NCBI GenBank assembly: GCA_003219215.1 | Contig: QHPY01000169.1 | Coordinates: 1 to 32,711 of the forward strand | Source of the DNA: Verrucomicrobiota bacterium | GTDB taxonomy: Bacteria; Verrucomicrobiota; Verrucomicrobiia; Chthoniobacterales; UBA10450 | Reading direction: 5' to 3' | Length of the DNA stretch: 32,711 nt | In this document: positions 1-6,142 of the stretch, piece by piece | How the letters are laid out: each line of letters opens with the position of its first letter | Numbering within the stretch: position 1 is the stretch's first letter | Program-made: the position numbers and the translations under genes | The notes under the pieces: model-generated | What the model saw: only the letters and a program-made list of their open reading frames with translations | Databases searched by the model: none | What the model was told of the DNA's origin: nothing

Positions 1-108
1 CTCGAGAGGATCGTGACGCTGGATGCTTTGGCCATAATAAATCGCCATGGTGACGAACGCCGGGATCATGAGGATGCGAACGACAGTGATCTTATTGGCA
101 GTCGTCAT
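1..108 (-). CDS. pgsA: CDP-diacylglycerol-glycerol-3-phosphate 3-phosphatidyltransferase, N-terminal fragment
   Basis: Partial gene: the first 36 residues are read on the minus strand from ATG at 108-106, then the window ends. The peptide begins MTTANKITVVRILMIPAF, the typical opening of PgsA-type CDP-alcohol phosphatidyltransferases (short polar N-terminus with an NK(I/L)T..R(I/L)..(I/V)P pattern, then a membrane helix). The family makes phosphatidylglycerophosphate from CDP-diacylglycerol and glycerol-3-phosphate at the inner membrane, the committed step to phosphatidylglycerol and cardiolipin. The catalytic DG..AR...G..D motif lies outside the window, so a sister CDP-alcohol phosphatidyltransferase cannot be excluded. 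A GTAG-type hairpin repeat lies 12 bases upstream of the start codon. No Shine-Dalgarno sequence is visible. Confidence 0.75.
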   Translation of the reverse strand, partial: MTTANKITVVRILMIPAFVTMAIYYGQSIQRHDPLE

Positions 109-119
109 CGGCTTTTACT

Positions 120-142
120 GTAGCGGCGCTCTGTGAGCGTCG
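120..142 (+). repeat. REP-like GTAG hairpin
   Basis: GTAG (120-123) is followed by an 8-base stem CGGCGCTC, loop TGT and the complementary arm GAGCGTCG (one G-T pair). A 5-prime GTAG tetranucleotide followed by a short palindrome is the layout of REP elements mobilised by REP-associated tyrosine transposases. Related copies are at 503-525, 6077-6128 and 24982-25006. It sits in the 5-prime flank of pgsA. Confidence 0.55.
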
Positions 143-303
143 ACAGTTTCTTTTCCAGCTTCTATGCGGGCGGCTGTTGCAACGCGGTTACAATCTGAAC
201 GCTATGTCTGTAGTGTGTGGCAACCGCGGGGGCTCCCCCTCTATGTTAGTACTACGCAGATAACGGCGGCGGCTGAGACGTGCCCGATCTCGTGGAAAAC
301 AAA

Positions 304-331
304 GGAGCGGCACATCTGGAAGTGCCGCTCC
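304..331. repeat. Perfect 10-bp inverted repeat
   Basis: GGAGCGGCAC (304-313) and GTGCCGCTCC (322-331) pair perfectly around an 8-base loop. The outer GGAG/CTCC resembles the alternative GGAG head of REP elements. There is no T-run after it, so it is not a standard intrinsic terminator. Confidence 0.5.
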
Positions 332-502
332 GAGGGGAAAACAGCCGCGTGTGATCCCTTGCTCCAAAGGTACATACGGCGTTGGCGGGTCGAAGTTCCA
401 GGCTTTTTCGAAAACTGAGGCTGTTCCTTGCGCCAGACAATGTGAATTGTAGGAAAAGCGCTTAATGCACTCCGGCTCGGAACCTTGCCGTTGTCAAAAG
501 AA

Positions 503-525
503 GGCAGGCGACGCGCCTGCCCTAC
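503..525 (-). repeat. REP-like GTAG hairpin
   Basis: Read on the minus strand: GTAG (525-522), then GGCAGGCG, loop CGT, CGCCTGCC, a perfect 8-bp stem. It has the same layout as the copies at 120-142 and 24982-25006. It lies about 80 bases upstream of tRNA-Leu. Confidence 0.55.
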
Positions 526-561
526 AAAAAATCAATCACCCGGCGCATAAATCATTTCATT

Positions 562-590
562 TTGGCGTAATCACTTCTCGTGACTACACT
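562..590 (+). promoter_or_regulatory. Putative sigma70-type promoter for tRNA-Leu
   Basis: TTGGCG (562-567) and TACACT (585-590) are separated by exactly 17 bases. Each matches the -35/-10 consensus at four of six positions. The expected transcription start would fall near 597, about ten bases before the mature tRNA. The match is modest. Confidence 0.4.
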
Positions 591-607
591 TCTCAGCCGT
601 TAAAGCC

Positions 608-693
608 GCCGATGTGGCGAAATGGCAGACGCAACGGACTTAAAATCCGTTCCTGCGAAAAGCGGGGTATGGGTTCGAATCCCATCATCGGCA
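608..693 (+). tRNA. tRNA-Leu (anticodon UAA)
   Basis: The acceptor stem GCCGATG (608-614) pairs with CATCGGC (686-692), and A693 is the discriminator base. The anticodon arm ACGGA/TCCGT (634-638/646-650) encloses a loop with TAA at 641-643, reading leucine UUA/UUG codons. A long variable arm follows (around 652-668), as expected for a class II leucine tRNA, then the T-arm with GGTTCGAATCC. CCA is not encoded, so it must be added by a nucleotidyltransferase. Confidence 0.95.
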
Positions 694-746
694 CTTCTAT
701 CAAAACTGTGAATGGTTAAATTGTTACACCGTTACATCGGGAGATC

Positions 747-774
747 GAATCACGCATCACGATTCACGAATCAC
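747..774 (+). repeat. Degenerate heptamer tandem repeat (4 units)
   Basis: Four successive 7-base units with consensus GAATCAC (second unit starts GC, third has GATT) run without interruption between tRNA-Leu and the FMN reductase gene. This resembles the short tandemly repeated heptamers known from some cyanobacteria. A second, different heptamer array lies at 15553-15587. Confidence 0.6.
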
Positions 775-809
775 GATGCCGCTTAGCTCGCGCAATCCTG
801 TCTAGAAGA

Positions 810-1373
810 ATGGAACGTCCGCTTTTCATTCCACTGATTCTCGGCACTGCGCGCCAGGGCCGGGAAAGCGAACACGCCGCGCGCTTTGTCTTTGATCAGA
901 CCAAAAAGCGCGCTGGCGTGGAATCGGAATTCATCGATGTGCGCGCGCTGCCGATGAAACTCGACGACGCCGGCGAGCAGATGAAGGACCCGAAATTTTC
1001 GGCCGCGATCGAGCGCTGCGACGGTCTCATCATCGTCACGCCGGAGTACAATCACAGTTTCCCCGGGCTGCTGAAGCACGCGCTCGACATGAATTTGAAG
1101 GAATACATCCACAAAGCGGTCGGGATTTGCGGCGTATCGGCCGGAGCTTTGGGCGGCGCCCGCGTGATCGAAACTCTTTTACCCGTCATGCGCGAGCTGG
1201 GATTGGTCACGATTTTTGAAGACGTTAACTTCGGTCGGATCGGGACGCTCTTCGATGAACGCGGGAAGTTGCTCGACGAGAACTTTGTCCGCCGCGTCGA
1301 CACATTCTTAAACGAACTGATCTGGATGTCGCGCGTGCTCCGCCATGGCCGCGAAAACATCGCCCCAGTCTGA
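810..1373 (+). CDS. NAD(P)H-dependent FMN reductase-family protein
   Basis: 187 residues with a flavodoxin-like fold pattern. The N-terminal strand leads into GTARQGRESEHAARF (phosphate-binding loop for FMN, about residues 12-26). Mid-protein PEYNHSFPGLLKHALD (about 76-91) is the signature segment of NADPH-dependent FMN reductases and chromate/azo-reductase relatives. Further on, GVSAGALGGARV contacts the flavin in the family. The protein is expected to be a cytosolic dimer reducing FMN, quinones or azo compounds with NAD(P)H; the physiological substrate cannot be told from sequence. It stands alone: 116 bases after tRNA-Leu and 98 bases before the ClpX-like gene. ATG 810 is chosen because it is immediately before the first beta strand; a purine stretch (agaag) almost touches it, too close for a normal ribosome site. 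Confidence 0.85.
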   Translation: MERPLFIPLILGTARQGRESEHAARFVFDQTKKRAGVESEFIDVRALPMKLDDAGEQMKDPKFSAAIERCDGLIIVTPEYNHSFPGLLKHALDMNLKEYIHKAVGICGVSAGALGGARVIETLLPVMRELGLVTIFEDVNFGRIGTLFDERGKLLDENFVRRVDTFLNELIWMSRVLRHGRENIAPV

Positions 1374-1471
1374 TTCCCACAAGGGCGAGACACTGTATTT
1401 ACACCAGTCGTTCCGATGGTAGATTTTCCGGCGCGGCCGTGTTTTGACCGCAACGCCATTCGCAATTTCCA

Positions 1472-3067
1472 ATGGAGCAGAATCCGCCACCACCGTTTCC
1501 TTCGCCCGAGGAGTTGAAGACGAAGATCACCGAGTTCATGAAACAGAACTTCGGAGATCGCGTCTCGGTCGCGGCTTTTCCAGCGCCCGAGCCGGCGGAG
1601 GCTGAGACCGAAGAAAAGCCGGAGAAGATCGACAATCAGGAGTTCGAGTTCAATTTTTTGCCGCGCGATATCAAGGCGCACCTCGACCGGTTCGTGATCA
1701 AGCAGGACGAAGCGAAGAAGGTGCTCGCAATCGCGGTCTGCGATCATTACAACCACGCGAAATATTTGCGCCAGCTCGAGAAGGAAAATCCGAAACGGGC
1801 TGAGCTGACCGAGTACGCCAAACAAAATGTGATCCTGGTCGGACCGACCGGCGTTGGGAAAACGTATCTGATCAAGCACATCGCCGATTTGATCAAAGTG
1901 CCGTTCGTGAAAGCGGACGCAACCAAGTTCAGCGAGACCGGTTACGTCGGCGGCGACGTGGAAGATTTGGTGCGCGAACTGGTGCACAAGGCCAACAGCG
2001 ACGTAAACCTGGCGCAGTTCGGCATCATTTACATCGACGAGATCGACAAGATCGCCTCGGCTGGAAATTTAATCGGGCGTGACGTGAGCGGCCGCGGGGT
2101 TCAAACCACGTTGCTGAAATTAATGGAAGAAACCGAAGTGCCGGTTCGGAGCATGAACGATCTCCAGTCGCAATTGCAGGCAGCTTTTGAGTTCCAACGA
2201 AAGGGCAAAGCCAAGCGCGAGACGATCAACACCCGCCACATTCTTTTCGTGGTCAGCGGCGCGTTTGAAAAATTGAAAGAGCAGGTCGCGCGGCGGGTGC
2301 GTCAGGGACAGATCGGTTTCCGGGCGGAGCCGGTCCAAGTGATGGACAACGAATTGTTTCAACACGTCACGACGAAGGATTTTGTGGAGTACGGCTTCGA
2401 ACCGGAATTCATCGGGCGCTTGCCGGTGCGCGTGGTTTGTCTCGATCTCGACGCTGATGATCTGTTTAAGATCATGAAATTTTCCGAAGGCAGTTTGCTT
2501 AGGCAATACGAGCGCGCGTTCCGCGCCTACGGGATCGACATCAGTTTCGATGATGAGTCACTACGCTTGATCGCCGAAGCTGCTGCCGCGGAGAGAACCG
2601 GCGCGCGGGGATTGCTGACCGTGTTCGAAAAATTGTTTCGCGATTACAAATATTACCTGGCCGGGTCAGGATTGAGCCAGCTTCGGGTCACGGCCGAGCT
2701 GGTACGCGAGCCCAAGCGCGTCCTTGATCGCCTCATGGCCGAAGGCGAAAAACAGGAAGCAAAAATGCTGGAAGCCGCGGCCCGGCAGTTCGCGGAGACC
2801 TTTGGCAAAGAGCACGGACTTGAAATTGTTTTTGACGACTCGGCCTTACGGCGTTTGGTGGAACGCGCCCAAGCCGAGCGGATGAACATGAACGATCTCT
2901 GCGCCCATCTGTTCAAGGATTACCAATTTGGATTGAGCCTGGTGAAAAAGAACGCTGGCCGGACAAAATTTGTCCTCGGGGCTGAAGCGATTGACGCGCC
3001 GGACAAATGTTTAAGTGAGCTGGTAGTGCAGTCATATTATCCAGGCGCCGGGAGTGCGAAGTCCTGA
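1472..3067 (+). CDS. ClpX-like AAA+ unfoldase lacking the zinc domain, with extra C-terminal domain
   Basis: 531 residues. Residues about 60-400 match the ClpX AAA+ core: Walker A GPTGVGKT (124-131), pore loop GYVG (157-160), Walker B IIYIDEIDKI (185-194, catalytic E190), an IGF tripeptide (281-283) placed like the ClpP-docking loop of ClpX, the EFIGRLPVR box (312-320) and sensor-2 GARG (377-380). The four-cysteine N-terminal zinc domain of true ClpX is absent; instead there is a proline/glutamate-rich leader. About 130 residues follow the usual ClpX end, and residues 449-517 look like a second, degenerate copy of the small C-terminal domain (354-422): both have FDD..LR....A.AER followed by LF(R/K)DY, but the second lost the sensor-2 arginine. 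It probably unfolds substrates for ClpP or acts alone. The next gene begins 8 bases downstream, suggesting one transcript. Confidence 0.85.
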   Translation: MEQNPPPPFPSPEELKTKITEFMKQNFGDRVSVAAFPAPEPAEAETEEKPEKIDNQEFEFNFLPRDIKAHLDRFVIKQDEAKKVLAIAVCDHYNHAKYLRQLEKENPKRAELTEYAKQNVILVGPTGVGKTYLIKHIADLIKVPFVKADATKFSETGYVGGDVEDLVRELVHKANSDVNLAQFGIIYIDEIDKIASAGNLIGRDVSGRGVQTTLLKLMEETEVPVRSMNDLQSQLQAAFEFQRKGKAKRETINTRHILFVVSGAFEKLKEQVARRVRQGQIGFRAEPVQVMDNELFQHVTTKDFVEYGFEPEFIGRLPVRVVCLDLDADDLFKIMKFSEGSLLRQYERAFRAYGIDISFDDESLRLIAEAAAAERTGARGLLTVFEKLFRDYKYYLAGSGLSQLRVTAELVREPKRVLDRLMAEGEKQEAKMLEAAARQFAETFGKEHGLEIVFDDSALRRLVERAQAERMNMNDLCAHLFKDYQFGLSLVKKNAGRTKFVLGAEAIDAPDKCLSELVVQSYYPGAGSAKS

Positions 3068-3075
3068 TTTCTTTC

Positions 3076-4323
3076 ATGAAACCTCCGCTTCTAGCCACGT
3101 TGATCATCGGCATTTTTGTCGTGGTCGTCGTCAGCGCGATGCATCTCAGTCCGCAATTGCAGCACTTTGAATCGCGGGTCGCGGATTATATTTCTCCTTA
3201 CAGCGCGGCCACGCACATCGTGCCCAAGCAATGGCAATACGTGTTCGTGTCGATCTTATCGTTCGGCGTCGCGGCGTTGACGGTGACAAGTTTGCGACGC
3301 GGCCGGATCGCTTTGCTGGCGGTCGGATTATTGATCGAGCTCGCGGCCGTTTCGTGGATTTGCTCGCTCTACCGGGTTTTTTTTCAACCGCTGCCGTCGA
3401 TGTTCGCGGTCGCGATCGCGTTTATCGTGGCCGACCGTTACACCGCCATCACGCAACGCGGTCGTGCTGTAACCGCGCGCGCGTTTTTCAGTGATCGGTT
3501 ATCGAAGGAACAAGTTCAGCGCATGATCGCGGGCGACATTCCGTTTGATCCGGAAGCGAAGACTTATGAAACGACCGTGGTGGTTTGCGACGTCGCGAAC
3601 AAATACGATCTCGCGGAAGATTGTGAGCCGCCGGTATTCGGCAAAATTACCGAAGAATTTATTCGCCGGGCGACGGATGTTTTCATGCAAGCGGGCGCGT
3701 ACATTCAGACGGCCGATGCCGAGGGTGTGGTGGCGCTCTTTGGTTTTCCCGAAACAGACGCACATCATGGCGACAAAGCAGTGCGCGTGGCATTGGACGT
3801 GGTCGACCAATTTCATCAGGCACGCATCGGCAATGGCGAAGCGAAATGCGATGTGCACCTTGGCGTCAGCTCCGGGACAATGATTGTTGCGCCGTTTCAA
3901 AATGGTGAGCGGTCGGGATTGATCACGAGCGGTGAACCGGTTGAACTCGCACGGCGTTTTTGTGTGGCGAACCGTTTTTATGGTTCGCGGGTTTTGATCG
4001 GACCACGAACGTTTGAACTGGCGAGCAGATACATTGTCGCACGTCCGATTGATTTTCTCAGCGGTGTGAATTCGCGCGAGCGCCACGAAATTTACGAACC
4101 TCTCTGGCCTGCGGCGGAGGCGAAACCCGAACAGTTGGCGCGACGCGATTGTTTCTGGAACGGCGTGGTGTTTTATCGCGAGAAACGCTGGGCTGAGGCG
4201 TATTCCGAATTTCAAAAGGCGCGTGGGCCCAACGAGGAAGAAGACGCGCCGCTGCAATTGTATCTCCGCCGCCTTGAGCCGCTCGCGCTGAATCTGGCCG
4301 AAATGCCGATGAGGCAGGGGTAA
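3076..4323 (+). CDS. Membrane protein with degenerate class III nucleotide-cyclase domain
   Basis: 415 residues. Hydrophobic segments at about 5-22, 54-72, 79-97 and 106-120 anchor it in the inner membrane. Residues about 163-340 resemble the class III adenylate/guanylate cyclase fold: VVVCDVANK with the first metal aspartate (D172), EGVVALFGFP where the second metal aspartate is replaced by glutamate (E216), and GEPVELARR where the transition-state asparagine of the usual G(D/E).VN.A.R motif is E290 while R294 remains. The C-terminus (FWNGVVFYREKRWAEAYSEF, about 358-377) is a TPR-like tail common in such proteins. Loss of the asparagine suggests an altered or inactive cyclase, perhaps a nucleotide sensor or scaffold. 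It begins 8 bases after the ClpX-like gene and ends 13 bases before recR. Confidence 0.75.
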   Translation: MKPPLLATLIIGIFVVVVVSAMHLSPQLQHFESRVADYISPYSAATHIVPKQWQYVFVSILSFGVAALTVTSLRRGRIALLAVGLLIELAAVSWICSLYRVFFQPLPSMFAVAIAFIVADRYTAITQRGRAVTARAFFSDRLSKEQVQRMIAGDIPFDPEAKTYETTVVVCDVANKYDLAEDCEPPVFGKITEEFIRRATDVFMQAGAYIQTADAEGVVALFGFPETDAHHGDKAVRVALDVVDQFHQARIGNGEAKCDVHLGVSSGTMIVAPFQNGERSGLITSGEPVELARRFCVANRFYGSRVLIGPRTFELASRYIVARPIDFLSGVNSRERHEIYEPLWPAAEAKPEQLARRDCFWNGVVFYREKRWAEAYSEFQKARGPNEEEDAPLQLYLRRLEPLALNLAEMPMRQG

Positions 4324-4336
4324 GCACGGGCGCGTT

Positions 4337-4948
4337 TTGAGAAAGACGGAATATCCACCCGCGCTGCGGGATTTGATCGCGCAACTTCGACAAATGCCAG
4401 GGGTCGGCCCGCGCTCGGCCGAACGGATCGCGCTCTGGATGGTGCAAGCGCGCGGCGGTCAGCCCGAACAAATCGCGCGGGCCATTTCCGAAACGCGCCG
4501 CGGAATTCATCCGTGCAAGCTTTGCAGCTATTTCGCCACGAACGAACTCTGCGATATCTGTTCGGATTCGTCGCGCGCGGTCGAGTTGCTCTGCGTGGTC
4601 GAACAACCGACCGATATTTTGCCGCTCGAAAAAACCGGCGCGTTCCGCGGACGCTACCATTCGTTAGGCGGACGGATCTCGCCACTCGATCATATCGGTC
4701 CGGAAGATTTGCGGATCAAAGAACTCCTCGAGCGGATCGAGAAAGAAAAGTTTAGCGAAATCATCTTCGCGCTCGCTGCCGATGTCGAAGGCGAAGCGAC
4801 TACGAACTACCTGGTCGATCTTTTGAAAGACAAACCGATCGCGCTCACGCGCATCGCGCGCGGTTTGCCGGCGGGGGCGGGTTTGGAATCTGCCGACGAG
4901 CTAACGTTGCAGCAGGCCCTTACAGGCAGAACAAAGCTTGCGCGATGA
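4337..4948 (+). CDS. recR: Recombination protein RecR
   Basis: 203 residues, the usual RecR length. The helix-hairpin-helix PGVGPRSAERIALW is at about 21-34. The zinc finger has cysteines 60, 63, 72 and 75 (C-X2-C-X8-C-X2-C). The Toprim domain starts at about 83 with CVVEQPTDI (E89, D93) and includes the characteristic YHSLGGRISPLDHIGP segment and ADVEGEAT. RecR works with RecF/RecO to load RecA at single-stranded gaps. The start is TTG at 4337; no ATG gives the conserved N-terminus, and this one follows the cyclase-like gene by 13 bases, so the two are probably cotranscribed. recR is converging on the MscS gene with only 12 bases between stop codons, leaving little room for a terminator. Confidence 0.95.
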   Translation: MRKTEYPPALRDLIAQLRQMPGVGPRSAERIALWMVQARGGQPEQIARAISETRRGIHPCKLCSYFATNELCDICSDSSRAVELLCVVEQPTDILPLEKTGAFRGRYHSLGGRISPLDHIGPEDLRIKELLERIEKEKFSEIIFALAADVEGEATTNYLVDLLKDKPIALTRIARGLPAGAGLESADELTLQQALTGRTKLAR

Positions 4949-4960
4949 CCCGAGATGATC

Positions 4961-6016
4961 TTAGCGGGCGTCGCCTTTTGGGAACATGACCTTTTCGGGT
5001 GCGGCATTGAGAGCGGCGAGTAATTTTGGAATTAATCGACTCTTGATCGGGCCGGCTTCGCGCGGCGCCACCAGATAACGGACGATCGCGTCGATCCAGG
5101 TCACTTCATCGACTCGAAAAATCACGCGCGGATGTTCGCGCACCTCGAGTTCATCTACCGGAGTGCGTGCGAGCAGACCGCGGTAAACTGAAACCCGTTC
5201 CATCATTTCCTTTCCGAGTTCTTCGGTGACGATCCGCTGCATCGTCTCGGCGACGAATTTTAAATCGCTCTGGTAGGCGACTTGGAATTTAATTTCGTTC
5301 CAAATGTAGGGAAAAAGCGGCCAGGAATAATTCCAAACGATTTCATCGAGCACCTTTTCATTCGGGAACCGGATGACCCGGCCGCTGGGATGGTCGCCGG
5401 AAATGTATTGACCGCCAAATTCCCAGAGCGTGGTATCGAGATAACCGACGTCGATCACGTCGCCAGTGGCATCGCCAATTTTAATGCGATCACCAACGCG
5501 AAACGGTTGCCGAACAAGAATAAAAATCCAGGCGATGAAACTTTTCATCGGGGTTTGCACGGCTAGGCCGATGATGATCGAACCGATGCCGAGCGCGGTG
5601 AGCGCGCCGTACCAATTCACAAACACGACTGAGATGATGATGACCGCGATTAACAATCCGGCGAGGAGGAGCAGAATACGTCGAAGAGTGAAACGAGTGG
5701 CCGAATCCTCGATTCGCCCGATGGCATAAACTCTGACGGACTTGGCAGCCGCTAAGACGATAACAACCAGGGCGAATCCGCGGAGAAAACGGCGGGCCAA
5801 ATCTGCGTCTGATTGAGGAAGCGGAATCAGCTTCGAGCCGATAAAGTAGTAAAAGACGGCGCAGCCGATCAGGAGCAAAGCGTGAGTGACAAACCAAAAT
5901 TTGTCGGTCGTTGCAGCTTTGACTTTTTTTTCGGCTTTCTGCTCTTCAGTACGTTCGAGTTCTTTGCGGACTTCCGGTTTCTTGGCGATTTCCTCGGCGG
6001 TTTCCGTCTCAGGCAT
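4961..6016 (-). CDS. Small-conductance mechanosensitive channel (MscS family)
   Basis: 351 residues from ATG 6016; an in-frame TTG lies directly before it. A charged N-terminal stretch rich in Lys/Glu (about 8-36) precedes four hydrophobic helices (about 42-64, 78-98, 113-133, 139-168). The last has the glycine/alanine pattern of the pore helix (ALGIGSIIIGLAVQTPMKSF), followed by the beta-domain signature RQPFRVGDRIKIGDATGDV. A mixed alpha/beta cytoplasmic domain completes it. The family opens under membrane tension to release solutes in osmotic downshock. The nearby trehalose/glycogen genes make a role in osmotic balance plausible, but that is inference. A paired hairpin repeat separates it from the debranching enzyme gene upstream, so cotranscription with that gene is uncertain. 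Confidence 0.88.
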   Translation of the reverse strand: MPETETAEEIAKKPEVRKELERTEEQKAEKKVKAATTDKFWFVTHALLLIGCAVFYYFIGSKLIPLPQSDADLARRFLRGFALVVIVLAAAKSVRVYAIGRIEDSATRFTLRRILLLLAGLLIAVIIISVVFVNWYGALTALGIGSIIIGLAVQTPMKSFIAWIFILVRQPFRVGDRIKIGDATGDVIDVGYLDTTLWEFGGQYISGDHPSGRVIRFPNEKVLDEIVWNYSWPLFPYIWNEIKFQVAYQSDLKFVAETMQRIVTEELGKEMMERVSVYRGLLARTPVDELEVREHPRVIFRVDEVTWIDAIVRYLVAPREAGPIKSRLIPKLLAALNAAPEKVMFPKGDAR

Positions 6017-6076
6017 CAATATTAATTCGCACGCGCAAACACATTTGCGCGCCGAGCAGATGTCGATCGATGTCTT

Positions 6077-6128
6077 GTAGCAGCTTCGCTGTGCGAAGCG
6101 TGCGCGTCGCCCACAGGGCGGCGGCTAC
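6077..6128. repeat. Head-to-head pair of REP-like hairpins (BIME-like)
   Basis: The first half is GTAG (6077-6080) followed by stem GCTTCGC, loop TGT, GCGAAGC (6083-6099). The second half is the mirror: CGTCGCCC, loop ACA, GGGCGGCG (6105-6123), then CTAC (6125-6128), which is GTAG on the other strand. Two REPs with GTAG ends outward is the organisation called a BIME. It lies between the debranching enzyme and MscS genes (both minus strand). Confidence 0.65.
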
Positions 6129-6142
6129 ATATTCTAGGATAG

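Larger units (their letters stand above)
109..607. other. Intergenic gap with palindromic repeats, no gene
   Basis: No convincing protein gene lies in this 499-base stretch. The short open frames here lack recognisable protein character, and one of them simply runs through the tRNA. What it holds are three separate hairpins, at 120-142, 304-331 and 503-525, listed individually, and a plausible promoter for the tRNA at 562-590. Part of the left side must carry the pgsA promoter, which I cannot pin down. Confidence 0.6.

Noticed and set aside
465-719. Plus-strand open frame through the tRNA-Leu region
   Set aside because: It reads straight through the tRNA gene and a palindromic repeat, so it is not a protein gene.
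747-774. CRISPR-like repetition
   Set aside because: Units are 7 bases with no spacers, so it is a simple tandem repeat, not an array.
1052-1987. Long open frame on the minus strand across the FMN reductase and ClpX-like genes
   Set aside because: It overlaps two clearly homologous plus-strand genes and its peptide has no recognisable family features; it is a shadow caused by GC-rich codons.
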